A stretch of 64,000 bases of DNA from Eutreptiella sp. 'Long Island Sound 2002' (GCA_964036045.1 OZ038379.1:16785317-16849316), one strand, 5' to 3'; positions 40,149 through 52,487 are shown, counted from the stretch's first letter. Notes: generated from the sequence alone by a model not told the origin. Made by a program: numbers and translations.

Positions 40149-43133
40149 TGAAGCGGTACCCAGAACCCCATGGCTAGGGTAGGGCATACAACCGGTCTCC
40201 GGTCCACTAACCCCATGTACGGAAGGCGCCCGTTGACGCCCGGTGCGAGCCCGGCGGGAGCGTGTTCCGTGCCGTAAAGCCCCGCATCGGCAACCGATGC
40301 ACCGCCAGCGGAGATTTATATATCAGAACATCAGGAATCAACAGGGTTTTATTTTCATATTGTTTCCGTCAATTTTTACGCTTCCGTTCTGATATTCACT
40401 GTTTTGACAGCTGGCGGTTAGCTCGCGACTTTAGCGTAACCGCCAGTTTAACTGTTAATAATGGAAATTCTAGCGCTATCCGTGACGAAGGCTCTAAAGT
40501 CTTCAGGAACTGCATTGATGCATCCGCAATTTTCACATTCTACACTCGCAACCTTAATCCGAATTTTTCAGGATGTCGAAATCGGATTTTCGACTTCGAC
40601 ATCCCCGCACTTGATTTGACCTCTTTCGAGTGGACCTACGTGCTTCCCTATGCACGAATCAACTTTCCTTTTATCTTGCCCTCCATTTGTCTTAGAGATA
40701 TGGGCAAAACAAAGTTGATTCGTGAGGCCACTTGTGAGGGTCATATCTCGTGCCGATTGCGAGGAAAGACAATAAGGAAACGTGGGATGTATTCACAATA
40801 CTCCCGACGTAATTTAGGAAGCATTATATGCCTTGCGTCTCCACACGTGCGCGCTAGCGTAATGGATCATGGTCAAGAGGGTAGAGTTTGCGTTATAACT
40901 CTTTGGCCATGATATTGCGTGCGTTAAGATAACTTTCCAGTGTAGCGCGCGAGTGTTGGTGTTGCATAGGAACTCTCCTTGAGTTCCTATGAGCGATTGA
41001 CACAAAGTTATGCCCTTGGAGGGGCATGACATATCGTGGGGGGAGCTACCTTTTGGGGCGATATGTGGTATGTGCCATGTGTTGAGTTGCGTGCCCATTT
41101 GGCGGGTCCATCGCTCCAAGCCAAACCCGCCAATGGACCTCATATTGTGCAAGCCCCTTCTCCATACTCCCCACGATCAATTGCAAGCCTAACCTTCGTG
41201 AAGGGAAGCTTGTGTGGCGATCCCAAAGCGATGCGTTGGGAGTAAGGTGTGTGTTTTGCAATTTTCCATACTTTCATGTGCCCACTTGGGAAGCACCGCT
41301 CGTAACCTTTCAAGGCGCCCCAACTGGAGCACATATGTGGAATCGAAGGTCATTGGTGTCAAGTCATTGTGTTTAGGAGGATTAGTTGATTGCACGATCC
41401 AAGCCGAAGATATTATAATATAATTGTGCGCCTTTCAAGGCACTTTTGTGTGTCTTTGTGCCAATTTTGCCGTTTTTGGCCCGTCATGATGTCAAGTGGC
41501 GACCGTGTATCTCAACGTTGCGCTCAATTGACGTCATGACTCAAGTATGTTATGAGGGTACATACTTCGGTGCCCAACATATCTTGGACCCGGCGAGTAA
41601 CTCCTCTTAGGCTTGGCATACCGTGGCCGCCATGTTGGCGATTTGGGACTATCCCAAATCATGGGCTCACTTGGCGACCCTGTCATTCCCAATACCGGAG
41701 GAGCTGGGCGACGCCCAAAAGATATGTTGGACACATATGACTTGATACCAATCCTATGGCACACTCCAGTCCAAGTCGGGCATGTGCCTCATTTGCCCCA
41801 ACCATGAGTGTGCGCATTTTGGGCCATTTTGAGCAATTTTCCACTTTTGCTGCCCGCCGTGCACTATGTTCAGCCCACCCGTGCACGCCGGACGCATGGA
41901 CCAATGGACCATATATGACATGGGTGTTATGCATATTGGTCCCCATGGTTCATACACCACGTGGGCGAAGCGGAGCAACCTTCTCTAAGGTGCTAGCCCA
42001 AAATGAGTGTGGGCAATTTTGCCATTTTGGCATTTGTGGACCCAATTGGGATCGTCACCACGCCAAGTGGCATGGAGATCTTTGAGAGCCAAGTGCATGG
42101 GAGTCTCCGTTGGACTCCTCGTGGATCGCGTATGGAATGGCGGATCCGATCTCCAAGCCGGCGTGGAGATATACTATTGGGAGCACCCCGAATTTTGGCT
42201 CATTTCGAGCAGCCAAAATGACCCCATTTTGGGACCCCAATTTCACCCCTCCGTGTGGTCAATTGGCGGCCCCATTTCTCTATGCCCACAGGGAGCCCGG
42301 ACCTAATTCCAAGTTGTACACTCAGATATAAGTCCTAGGTCCTGCCTCCTAACCTGTGAGCCATTGGCCTTGCCCTGGCCGGCCGAGCCACGCGTGGGAA
42401 TGACGCCAATTTTGGTGATTTTGGCATCATGACCCCACTTGACGAATCCGTGTTGCCCTGATGCCGGGACCTCAGAGGGAACCAGGTTGGGTGAGGGCTC
42501 CAGGGAGTTCGTACTCGAAGGGCATAGGGTCAGTTGCTTCGTCCCTACCTCTGGCGGGTCCAAACAAGGGGTCAATTTTGGAAATTTTGGAGCTAATATC
42601 AGTTTGGGCTGAAACAGCCCATTTTCAGCTACCAACTCCTGGGCGATAATGGCGGGGCCATATCTCTGGCTCAGAGAGGAGTTCGGACCTGCCGTTAGGG
42701 GAGCATAGGGAGCCACCGTCGGTTGGCCTTGGAGCCCCTTGGTTCCCAGGAACTCGCCTGTGGCTGGGCGGGACACCTCCCCCATGGGCAGGGTTTCAGG
42801 GTCCGGACTGAGCAGGGCATGGGTTGTGTTTGAGCCCCCGCCCCCACCAGCCACTGAGAGGGTCGGACCTGGGATTGGGATACGAGTTAGGACTGAGTGT
42901 CTATTGTCCTGTGATGCCCTTGCCCCAGTCCAGTCTTAACCCCATGTGTACATATCCTGATGTGTTGCTGTACATACTTTCGTTCCCTTGTTGCAGAGTG
43001 GCAAGGATCCTGAAACGCTTTGTCACATGACACGAGCGTATTGATGCCCTTGTGAGCGTAGTGCTTTGCCTGCCTGCTCACTTGTGCGTGTCACCGCAGC
43101 GTCCCGTGGCCGGCCCCCCACGGGAACGCGTCA
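40149..43133 (+). repeat. E3 3' LTR (2,985 bp)
   Basis: Pairs with 25,937-28,921 and contains the same internal frame (40,262-40,912). Followed by the TSD ATAC (43,134-43,137) and then E1 gag on the minus strand. Confidence 0.97.
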
Positions 43134-43180
43134 ATACGTACCCAAAACACCAGGTCCTGGGTGCCACCAGAGCGTCCCCG

Positions 43181-45662
43181 TCAGAACTCCGCGGGACAGG
43201 TCACCTCGAACCCCTTGTTCTGCAGTTTGCGGGCCATCCTCATGAAACGGCTCCTCTTCTTAGCGTTGCCGTCATCACCGCCTTCATACTCACGCTTGGC
43301 TCCTTGTTCTTGCTGGGCCTGCGTTTGTGAGCGTGTGGTAGGACCAGACTGCCCTCCAGAGGGCTCGGAGTTCCCCCCTGGATTAGGGTTGGGGTTGCCT
43401 CCGTTCTTGTCCTTGTTCTTGTTGTCGGGCTGGCGGTTAGCGCCTCCTCCTCGTCCACCTTGACCCTTGTCTTGCCCTTGACCACGTCCTTTCGACTTGC
43501 CCTTGCCGGAGTCGTTGCCTTTGCCTTTGCCTCCACCTTTGCCTGAGCCTTTGCCAGGATCTTCACCCTTAAGCTTCGCCGATAGGCGTTGCTTATGGTA
43601 GCACTCATCCTCGTAGTGCTTCTGCTTCCCGCAGAATGCACACGTGATGGTGCACCTGTAATGATCCGGCAGCTTCGCTTTGGCGCCGGTGTTCTTCTCC
43701 TGCTGCTTCCCCTGCACTGCGAAGCAGTCTCGCTGCTTGCAGTCAGGGGCGTGCTGCAGGTGGCCCTGCTCGTCCCTGGCATCACACCAGAATAGCTCCT
43801 TCGCGTTCTCCACGATACGGGCGTGGGCGTGTTTGGGGGTAGTCCCCTGCCCAGGTCGGGACCCTTGGTAACCTTTGCCATGGTCTCCAGAACCTCCACC
43901 ACCAGGACGGTAGTTGTTCAAGTGCTGGTCGCTCTCCTTCTCCAGCGCCAGCTCCAGGAGTAGCACGCATAGATTCTCGTAGCGGAGGAGTCTAGCCTTG
44001 CGCTCCACCGTCGAACGGCACTCGTCCCATAGCTCTCGAGGGAGCTTGGCCACCAACCAGAACAGCAGGTCGTCGCTGCTGTAGGAACCGGGCGTCAGTC
44101 GTCCAGCCCAGTGATCCAGGTCAGCCAACAGCTCAGAGACCCTGCCAGGTTTGGGGTCGTTGGGCAGCACGGGCAGGTTCTGGATCTCGGCCCTGATGGA
44201 GAGGTCGGTTTCGTAGGTCGGGTACTGTCTCTCCAGGGCAACCAACACATCGGCAAAGGTGGCGGAGTTAGTCACGATCTGCCTGACCTGCTTCTCCAGG
44301 TACTTGGTCTTGCAGCACTGCAGGAGCAGATCGCACTTGACTCGCCCACTAGCGTGGGTTTGGCCGGTCAATCGGAGAAACCGGCCAAAATTCTCAGCGA
44401 ACTCGCTGAGGTCCTTGCCTGTGAACTCAGGCAGGTTCACCACGATCTTGGAGGTGGCAATAGCCTTCGCCTCCTGAGACCTGCGTCCCTCAGGGCGTCG
44501 GGTCTTCTTCTTCTTCTTCTTCTTCTTCTTCCCCTTTGGGTCCTCGGGGTCCTCCGGGTCATCGTCCTCCGAGGGCGAAGTAGAAGTCATCGACGGCGGC
44601 TCATCATCGGAGGGGTCTCCGCCTAGATCACTAGAGCCATAAGGCTCCACGTCCACCATTGCCCTTAAGGCTGTCAGCCCCAGCCGGTCCAGCTCGGCCC
44701 TCGTAGAGTTCGTCACGTGGCTGTAGGGCGGCTGGGCCGTTCTCGGTACAAAGACTTCTCGGTATAGCTGCAGGAGTCGGCATCGGTCGGCTCCTCAGGC
44801 TCCCCAGGGTGTTTGTCAACCCTGCCGCCAGGTGGTTGGCCTGTACACGGTGGGGTGACATTCCCACCGTGGTAGGTGACGCTTGGGGCGGTATCATCAG
44901 GGGCTCCAGTTTCTCTCGGATCTCTTGAGTGAGGTCGCCCACGATTCTCGAAGTGGCTCCCCAGAGCACCTCGTTGATCTCCCACCGCGTCAGGGACCTG
45001 TCGGAGGATCTCCCCGATCCTCTACTCCTGCCACCAAGAGACTCAGGTCCTCTCCTCAACCCACTCAAGGTTGCATACCCAGGTGCATACCCAGGAACAT
45101 CCAAATAGGTTCCAGTAGCGGGTAGTGGATGGGGATATTCAGCCGCATACCATCGCGGCGCAGAGCTGGAAGCCACCGGCTCACTGGCAGTAGTTGCCTC
45201 AGGGAGCGCAGTGGTAGGTCGGCCCATACCATAGGCGGGGTAGGGAGGCATGCCAGTAAAGCCTGTGCCCTCTGCCATAGGCGGGTTGGTTATGGGAGTG
45301 GATGTTGCGGCGGCTGGGTCTGGAATCGGGAGTGTGGTGGTTATAGGAGAGGGTGATGCGTGGAGGCCAGAAGCGCTTGGTGCGCCTTCGAAGGTAGGGT
45401 CATTCGTCAGGTCTTGCCCTTGTTCCTCTCCTTCGTCTGCTTCGTCTCCAGCATCCTTCTCGCTCTCTCTCTTCCTCTTCACAGGCTGAGAGACCACCTC
45501 TTCGACTGACAGGGCCCCGAAGGCCGTCTGGAGTCCATCCAGCGAGTCCTCAGCCGCTTCCACTGGCCCATGTAAGGGCTCCGAAGGTACAGCGCCAGGT
45601 GCTGGCCTTGCCGGTGCCTCAGGCGCTGTCTTCACGTCGGCGTCCTCCTTCCTTGTATCCAT
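43181..45662 (-). pseudogene. gag: E1 gag (one frameshift)
   Basis: Starts at ATG 45,662 on the minus strand. The N-terminal third (to about 44,780) is acidic and Pro/Thr/Ser-rich with a Tyr/Gly-rich part. A frame change between about 44,800 and 44,713 leads into the second part. There a poly-Lys run (44,508-44,534) is followed by a capsid-like helical domain (LPEFTGKDLSEFAENFGRFL, about 44,430-43,950). A zinc knuckle CX2CX4HX4C (CAFCGKQKHYEDEC, near 43,640) precedes a Gly/Lys/Asn-rich tail. It ends at TGA (43,181-43,183). Past E3 the same frame runs into the protease. The frameshift makes this copy defective. Confidence 0.85.
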
Positions 45663-45747
45663 CTTCGTTCGCCCTTCTGCTTATATGTGACTGCTCGGCG
45701 CACTGGATGTACGGCGCGGGGTTGCTGCCGGTGCGCAGAGACAGTCT

Positions 45748-45761
45748 GCCTCTTGCTACCA
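45748..45761 (-). other. E1 primer-binding site
   Basis: TGGTAGCAAGAGGC on the minus strand at the LTR/leader border. It equals the E2 primer site TGGTAGCAGAGGC with one extra A and begins TGG, so it is complementary to a tRNA 3' end, probably initiator Met. The T is shared with the LTR end as delimited by the TSD. Confidence 0.7.
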
Positions 45762-46546
45762 GAAAAGTTTATAGTGGTTTCAACACTGTGTTTTTGTCTC
45801 TCCTGCTGCTTGCTGCTGGTGTAGGGTTTCCTGCTGCTTGTTTTTGGAGATGAAAACCTTTTGTTTGCTGAAATACAGTCAATCCAGGATAACCCAAGCC
45901 AGAGGTGTGCAAGGAGAAGAGAATCAGGATCAAAGCATGAAGGGCTGCAGTGTAGACAGTGAAAGATGAAAGGATATTCACAGAAACTGCAACTCAGGTC
46001 AAATCGGAATGCATATTCACAAAGATAGCTGAAATGTTTTGGAAAAGAGTTGGAAAACTGCCCCATGGTCACTCTATCTCCATAGTGCCATCTCAGGAGA
46101 TGTGCACTCTTTGTTTTGGGTCCCATATGTGCTGAGGTGGCAGGGCATGTGGCGATGAGGTCACTGCCATGTCACATGGGATCTTCCTACTTAGCTAGGC
46201 TGACCAGGAATTGAACCCAGGACCTCTCAAAAAGAGGTGCCCAGCACCCTAGGGTGCATACCACTGGGACAGCTAAGAATTCATGGAAAAACATAGATAA
46301 ATTCATAGGCTCTGCCCTGGATATGTCAGTACTCAGTCAACTCAGGAAAGGATGATTTGCCTCACATTGAAAGGGGATTAAGGGGTCCACTGCATATCCT
46401 GATTGGGTGTTTGGTTCCATAGGTCAAAATGTGTTATCACCACTTTTGGTGGGGCCAATACTAAGATAGAAATGCCTGGATGCTCAGTGCATCCCTAATA
46501 CAACTAGAGTATGCCTCAAAGCATTGGAAAAGCACTTTTTCTTACT
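45761..46546 (-). repeat. E1 5' LTR (786 bp, copy B)
   Basis: Pairs with copy A (22,806-23,591). Upstream on the minus strand are the TSD CCGAA and E4 pol; downstream are the primer site and gag leader. Confidence 0.88.
46190..46277 (-). other. tRNA-like module, copy B
   Basis: Same module as at 23,236-23,322. B-box GGTTCAATTCC is the minus strand of 46,207-46,217, and the outer arms CTTAGCT/AGCTAAG are kept. Confidence 0.55.
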
Positions 46547-47343
46547 TTCGGTATCGATACAACCGACCGCACTGCGGTATAGGCCTCTTCCGGGTGTGAG
46601 TCCGACTTCTCCTCGTCCGATATGCCGTCTTCATCGTCGTGGGGTGCGCTTCCCACCGATAATCTTCGGAAATTTGCGGCATCAGCCGGGCTCTTGTCGC
46701 TACCGGCCCCCATTCTTGGAAAATCCGACCCAACCGGACCATCATATTGGTCCGCGATGTGATCCATGACCCTCGCCACGAACTCATCTTTCTCGTACTT
46801 GCCGGTGACCAACATCTTGTCATCCCACCAATGCGGAGATGTGACCCTGGCCCGCCCCTTCTTCGCTGCCACGCGGTCGTGGATCCCCATCGGCATGTAG
46901 TTGACAACGTGGTCGATCTCGGCGTGGGACAGGACGTCAATGCCATCAATTGGCTGATCCGTCCCCTCCTTGGGCTCAAACATGACCCGCATGGGCACCG
47001 CCTCAACCCTACGGATGAATGCTTCATCACCCGTGGGTTGGGCTTGCGCCCCATCCACCAGGAAAGCCTTGGTACCCCACGCTTGACCCGGGGAGGGCAT
47101 TGATAAACCCTTGGCGTCGATGAACAACTCCTCCTCTGGCCCGAATGACATCTCGTTCAGGGTGATGGAATCCAGCGTCGATTTGAGACCTTCCAGCGGA
47201 CATGGGGTGGATTCTATGCCGGTTATGACCAGGATCCCCTTCGCCCTATCCGCGACGATCTTCTCCACCGTACGTCTGGTATTTTCCAGGGAGCCATACC
47301 AATACATGGGCCCCCACTCCTTCAAACCCCAATGCATGTGCCA
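46547..47343 (-). pseudogene. E4 pol fragment: Dam-like C-terminus and linker (duplicate)
   Basis: The minus strand encodes the second half of the Dam-like domain (VEKIVADRAKGILVITG, FIDAKG, W.TKAFLVDGA) and the acidic linker ending ...AVRSVVSIPK at the E1 boundary. It parallels the E3 linker that ends SSVVQVPGK. The upstream half is missing because G1b abuts at 47,343. The long open frame that continues past 47,344 into G1b is a chance fusion with T-poor DNA. Confidence 0.8.
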
Positions 47344-50300
47344 GGCACCACAGCAAACCACACCAACCACAGGGAAGCAGACCACGCGGCCAGACAGGGA
47401 CACCGACACCGAAACACGCCACCAGCAAACAACCACGGGCCAACATACCCAGCACCGCACCACGGCACACCACAGGAAACAGCACAACACACAGCAGGGC
47501 ACCACAGCGCCAGGCGTCAGCAACAGCACGCACCACACGAACAGCACAACGCGAGCGCACCAGCACAGCGAAGCACAGCACCGCACAGAGCGGAGAGCAC
47601 ACGGGACGCACAGCACAACACCCCGGGACACACACAGCACAAAGCAGAGCGGCGAACAACAGCACGCACCACCACGCCACGACAAAACACACAAAGCACA
47701 GAGCACACAGCGCGGGGGAACGCCGCAAAACACAGCGCCGCAGAGCACAGGACCCCAGGGCGACGGGCAGCGCCAGAGGGCACGGCGCAACAAGCAGCGG
47801 CACCAAACGAGCGCAACACAGCACACGACAGCACAACACCGGGCGACACAACGCGCAGCAGCGCGGCGCAGCGCCGCACCCAGGGACGCACAGGACAACA
47901 CGGCACACAGCACCGAGCGGCAGCGACGAAAACCGCGAGAAACAAAGGGGGGGGGGGGGCAGCAACCACCAGGGACCAGGCGGAAAGCACGAAAGAGGGA
48001 CAAGCGCACGGAGAGCCGAGAAGCGGCAACCCACCAAAGCAAACAACGCAAGCGCCGAGGCCCAGGGCACCCGGGGCCGGAAACCAGAGAAAGCCGGAGA
48101 CAACGGGGGCGCACGGAGAAAGAAGAACGAGGGAAAAAAAAAGAAAAAAAAAACCCCAGGCACCAAGCACGAGCGACAAAAACCGCGGGAGCAACCACCA
48201 ACGAGCAGCCAACGGCCAAGCGGGAGACACAAACCAGGCGCGAGCGCACGGAGAGCAAGGCAGCGGGGGGCGGAAGAAAAAAAAAAAAAAGAAAAAAAAC
48301 AACCAAAACAAAGCGCCAGGGCAACGAGGAACGGCAACAGCAGCGAGAGAGAGGGGGGCAACCCCAGCCCGGAGGGGGCCAGCAAAGCGGAAAGACAAAG
48401 TGGCCAAAGGAAAAGGTGAGGCGCACCAGAACGCGCCCGGGAGGCCGGCCCGCCCGACCCGGCCAAGCAGAGCACGCACACGAACACACACGCACACCGG
48501 AACCCCGGCTGCCCGCTCCAGAGGACGGGCGGCCGGGGGAGGGACAGCGCCTGACACCAGGCGCCCCTCACAACGGTGGAAGGCACCCCCCCCCAAGGAC
48601 GCCCTTCCGCCACCCCCACAGCGAGCAACGCCGTCCCGCAAGGGCGCACGCTGTGGGGCCGGTGCAGGGTCCACACGCCCGCATCGGTCGCACCCGGGAC
48701 ACACGGGTAGCGGAACCCAGGCAGCCCGCTCCAGAGGACAGGCGGCCGGGGGAGGGACAGCGCCTGACACCAGGCGCCCCTCACAACGGTGGAAGGCACC
48801 CCCCCAAGGACGCCCTTCCGCCACACCCACAGCGAGCAACGCCGGCCCGCAAGGGCGCACGCTGTGGGGCCGCTGCTGGGTCCACACGCCCGCATCGACC
48901 GCACCCGGGACACACGGGTCGCGGAACCCTGGCTGCCCGCTCCGGAGGACGGGCGGTCGGGGGAGGGACAGCCCCTGACACCAGGCGCCCCTCACAACGG
49001 CGGAAGGCACCCCCCCCGGGGACGCCCCTCCGCCACCCCCACAGCGAACAACGCCGGCCTGCAAGGGCGCACGCTGTGGGGCCGGTGCTGGGTCCACACG
49101 CCCGCATCGACCGCACCCGGGACACACGGGTCGCGGAACCCCGGTTGCCCGCTCCAGAGGACGGGCGGCCGGTGGAGGGACAGCGCCTGACACCAGGCGC
49201 CCCTCACAACACGGTGGAAGGCACCCCACCCGGGGACGCCCTTCCGCCACCCCCACAGCGAGCAACGCCGGCCCGCAAGGGCGCACGCTGGGGGGCCGGT
49301 GCTGGGTTCACACGCCCGCATCGACCGCACCCGGGACACACGGGTCGCGGAACCCTGGCTGCCCGCTCCAGAGGACGGGCGGTCGGGGAAGGGACAGCGC
49401 CTGACACCAGGCGCCCCTCACAACACGGTGGAAGGCACCCCCCCCGGGGACGCCCTTCCGCCACCCCCACAGCGAGCAACGCCGGCCCGCAAGGGCGCAC
49501 GCTGTGGGGCCGGTGCTGGGTCCACACGCCCGCATCGACCGCACCCGGGACACACGGGTCGCGGAACCCTGGCTGCCCGCTCCAGAGGACTGGCGGCCGG
49601 GGGAGGGACAGCGCCTGACGCAAGGCGCCCCTCACAACGGTGGAAGGCACCCCCCCCGGGGACGCCCTTCCGCCACCCCCACAGCGGGCAACGCCGGCCC
49701 GCAAGGGCGCACGCTGGGGGGCCGGTGCTGGGTTCACACGCCCGTATCGACCGCAGCCGGGACACACGGGTCGCGGAACCCTGGCAGCCCGCTCCAGAGG
49801 ACGGGCGGCCAGGGGAGGGACAGCGCCTGACACCAGGCGCCCCTCACAACGGTGGAAAGCACCCCCCCCCGGGGACGCCCTTCCGCCACCCCCACAGCGA
49901 GCAACGCAGGCCCGCAAGGGCTCACGCTGTGGGGCCGGTGATGGGTCCCCACGCCCGCACCGACCGCACCCGGGACACACGGGACGCGGAACCCTGGCTG
50001 CCCGCTCCAGAGGACGGGCGGCCGAGGGAGGGACAGCGCCTGACACCAGGCGCCCCTCACAACGGTGGAAGGCACCCCCCCAAGGACGCCCTTCCGCCAC
50101 ACCCACAGCGAGCAACGCCGGCCCGCAAGGACGCCCGCTGTGGGGCCGGTGCTGAGACCCCACGACCGCACCGACCGCACCCGGGACACGCGGGAAGCGG
50201 AACCCTGGCTGCCCGCTCCAGAGGACGGGCGGCCAGGGGCCGCCGCCCCCACAACCCCAAGCCAAGTAGGGGGGAACCGGGACCGGACCGCCCCCCCCCA

Positions 50301-51112
50301 AGCACGCCAGACGGAGCACGGGACCGGGGCAGGACACGCGGAGGGGCACGGACCACGTTGAACGGCCCTACCAGCGCCCAGTGCCGGGACCACGCGAGAT
50401 GCACGCGCCACACCACCCGGCGGGGGGGGGAGCGGACACCGCGAGAGCGCGAGCGCACACACACGAAAAGGACACGCGGGGACCACCGGAAGGGCAACCG
50501 AACCGAGCGCGCGGAACGCACAGACCGCATGGAATGGCGTACCAGCGAGCGAGGGTAAGGGACACCGGGACGGGACGGCCCGCCACACGCAGCGCGGAAC
50601 ACGCGGGGCGGGAAGGGGGAAACAGGAGAGACACAACACCAGGTACCGGGCCGAACCCCCCCCGAACCGGCCGCGAGCGCCGCGCACACACAGACGGAAC
50701 ACTGCACCCGCCAAGGCAGTAGTGGCGCACAGCGCCACGCCCCAACCCCTAGGCTAGGCAGCCTCCGCGCCAGCCCAAGGGGGTCCCACTGGCTACAAGC
50801 CAGTAGCACGGGCCCGGCGGCGCCGGCGCCCCGGGCGACCACGCATTAGGGGGGCGACGCAGTGGGTAAGCGCCCGCAGCCACGGCTGCGAATTGATGCA
50901 CTGACCGAGGAGTGGCGAAACGGGGACGCCGGGGAAGGACGGGGCTCCGAGCTCTGTGAACCCGGGGGACTCCGCCACCAGGCAGGAGGTGCGTCTTGGA
51001 GGGCCCCCCACTAGGACCCGGTGGTGAGGATATCACCTGGCCCGACCAGGTGGCCCCCCGTGGCCGAAAGGCGTCTAGTACCCGCAAAATCAAACCTCAA
51101 ACCTCAAACCTC
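47344..51112 (+). mobile_element. G1b: 5'-truncated copy of the GC-rich retroposon
   Basis: Collinear with G1a from its position about 14,910 to the 3' tail: T-poor block (47,344-48,500) with A runs, about 8 satellite units (48,500-50,240), and the conserved 3' module (50,250-51,090) with (TCAAACC)n tail. It lacks the first roughly 800 bp of G1a, as a 5'-truncated target-primed insertion would. Open frames of 500-800 aa on both strands are composition artefacts. Flanked by the long duplicated segment rather than a short TSD. Confidence 0.85.
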
Positions 51113-51841
51113 CAGTTTCTCTCGGATCTCTTGAGTGAGGTCGCCCACGATTTTCGAAGTGGCTCCCCGGAGCACCTCGTTGATCTCCCACCGCGTCAGG
51201 GACCTGTTGGAGGATCTCCCCGATCCTCTACTCCTGCCACCAAGAGACTCAGGTCCTCTCCTCAACCCACTCAAGGTTGCATACCCAGGTGCATACCCAG
51301 GAACATCCACATAGGTTCCAGTAGCGGGTAGTGGATGGGGATATTCAGCCGCATACCATCGCGGCGCAGAGCTGGAAGCCACCGGCTCACTGGCAGTAGT
51401 TGCCTCAGGGAGCGCAGTGGTAGGTGGGCCCATACCATAGGCGGGGTAGGGAGGCATGCCAGTAAAGCCTGTGCCCTCTGCCATAGGCGGGTTGGTTATG
51501 GGAGTGGATGTTGCGGCGGCTTTGTCTGGAATTGGGAGTGTGGTGGTTATAGGAGAGGGTGATGCGTGGAGGCCAGAAGCGCTTGGTGCGCCTTCGAAGG
51601 TAGGGTCATTCGTCAGGTCTTGCCCTTGTTCCTCTCCTTCGTCTGCTTCGTCTCCAGCATCCTTCTCGCTCTCTCTCTTCCTCTTCACAGGCTGAGAGAC
51701 CACCTCTTCGACTGACAGGGCCCCGAAGGCCGTCTGGAGTCCATCCAGCGAGTCCTCAGCCGCCCCCACTGGCCCATGTAAGGGCTCCGAAGGTACAGCG
51801 CCAGGTGCTGGCCTTGCCGGTGCCTCAGGCGCTGTCTTCAC
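51113..51841 (-). pseudogene. gag: E1 gag N-terminal part, duplicate copy
   Basis: Matches the start of E1 gag at 44,907-45,640 nearly base for base and stops at G1b. The original ATG is lost here (ATG to AGG relative to 45,660-45,662). Positions 51,842-51,955 are the duplicated leader, ending at the E2 insertion. It is part of the right copy of the long target duplication. Confidence 0.85.
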
Positions 51842-51955
51842 GTCGGCGTCCTCCTTCCTTGTATCCCTCTTCGTTCGCCCTTCTGCTTATATGTGACTGC
51901 TCGGCGCACTGGATGTACGGCGCGGGGTTGCTGCCGGTGCGCAGAGACAGTCTAC

Positions 51956-52487
51956 TGAAAGTGCTGCCCTGGGTCGTTGAGGGTGCCGGAGGGCTCGGGG
52001 CCGGCAAGACCAGTGGGGCAGGCACGCGAGGAGTCTCCCTGGATGTTGTTGTTGGGGGTAGAACCAGAGACACGGACACCAACGGAGGCGAGAGCAGCGA
52101 CAACAGAAGCAAGGTCCATGCTGATTGTGGTCCGGCAGAAAATCCCAGTCTATGAAGAAAATTCAGGGGAATTATTCTAAATACATCTGAGTGTCCAAAA
52201 CTGTCTGAAAGAATTTAAATAATCCATTTATGTAAAAATGTTTGGCCGATCTGGCCCGCGAGCGCGCGTCAGCGGCAAATGGCGATTCCAGCTAAAATAG
52301 CGGAATGCGGCGGATCTACGGGAAATGGACCGCGGAATCAAATCCGGCATCTCAGAAATATATAGGAAATATCCTGTGACTGAGCTGCGAGGCGGCAATT
52401 CCGCCGAAGCAAAGAAAATGACCAAAATGTAGCCAATCTGGGCAGAATGTCTGAAAATCTGAGCAGATGGGGCTAGCCGCACTTACA
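51956..52487 (-). repeat. E2 3' LTR (532 bp)
   Basis: Begins TGTAAGTGCGG after the polypurine tract and ends CACTTTCA before the TSD. Pairs with 62,189-62,720. Confidence 0.97.

Larger units (their letters stand above)
25937..43133 (+). mobile_element. E3: 17.2-kb Ty3/gypsy chromovirus with 3-kb LTRs
   Basis: Two LTRs of exactly 2,985 bp each (25,937-28,921 and 40,149-43,133), starting TGAAGCGG and ending CGTCA, with 4-bp TSD ATAC (25,933-25,936 and 43,134-43,137). By eye the LTRs differ at roughly thirty positions, about 1%, so the insertion is fairly young. The coding region is one frame from ATG 29,354 to TGA 38,671 (3,106 codons). It is broken only by TAA (29,999), TAG (33,689) and TAG (38,336), with no frameshift. 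Order: gag, protease, Dam-like, RT, RNase H, integrase, chromodomain. It is inserted in E1 between gag and protease, on the opposite strand. Priming appears to be Tf1-like. Confidence 0.95.
22806..46546 (-). mobile_element. E1: gag-protease LTR retrotransposon, split by E3
   Basis: Two 786-bp LTRs (46,546-45,761 and 23,591-22,806) flank the element. The 5-bp TSD is CCGAA in minus orientation (46,547-46,551 and 22,801-22,805). It is inserted in E4 pol between the Dam-like domain and RT. Internal order on the minus strand: primer site, leader, gag, in-frame TGA, protease, then a region lacking RT and integrase, then a polypurine tract. Net of E3 it is about 6.5 kb. It is apparently non-autonomous, or a deletion derivative. 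It carries a piece of another element's pol in reverse (24,886-25,626). Confidence 0.88.
44904..47343. repeat. Long duplicated target segment, left copy (about 2.44 kb)
   Basis: This stretch (part of E1 gag, leader, LTR B and E4 pol) is repeated from 51,109 rightwards: 51,109-51,955, then after E2 62,721-64,000 and beyond. Left and right copies abut the 5' and 3' ends of G1b respectively, exactly where TSD copies would lie. Position 64,000 corresponds to about 47,024, so about 320 bp of the right copy should lie outside the window. Confidence 0.75.

Noticed and set aside
45748-46546. Copies B and C as two independent E1 insertions
   Set aside because: Both have the identical junction to E4 pol and share differences from copy A, so they are duplicates of one insertion.
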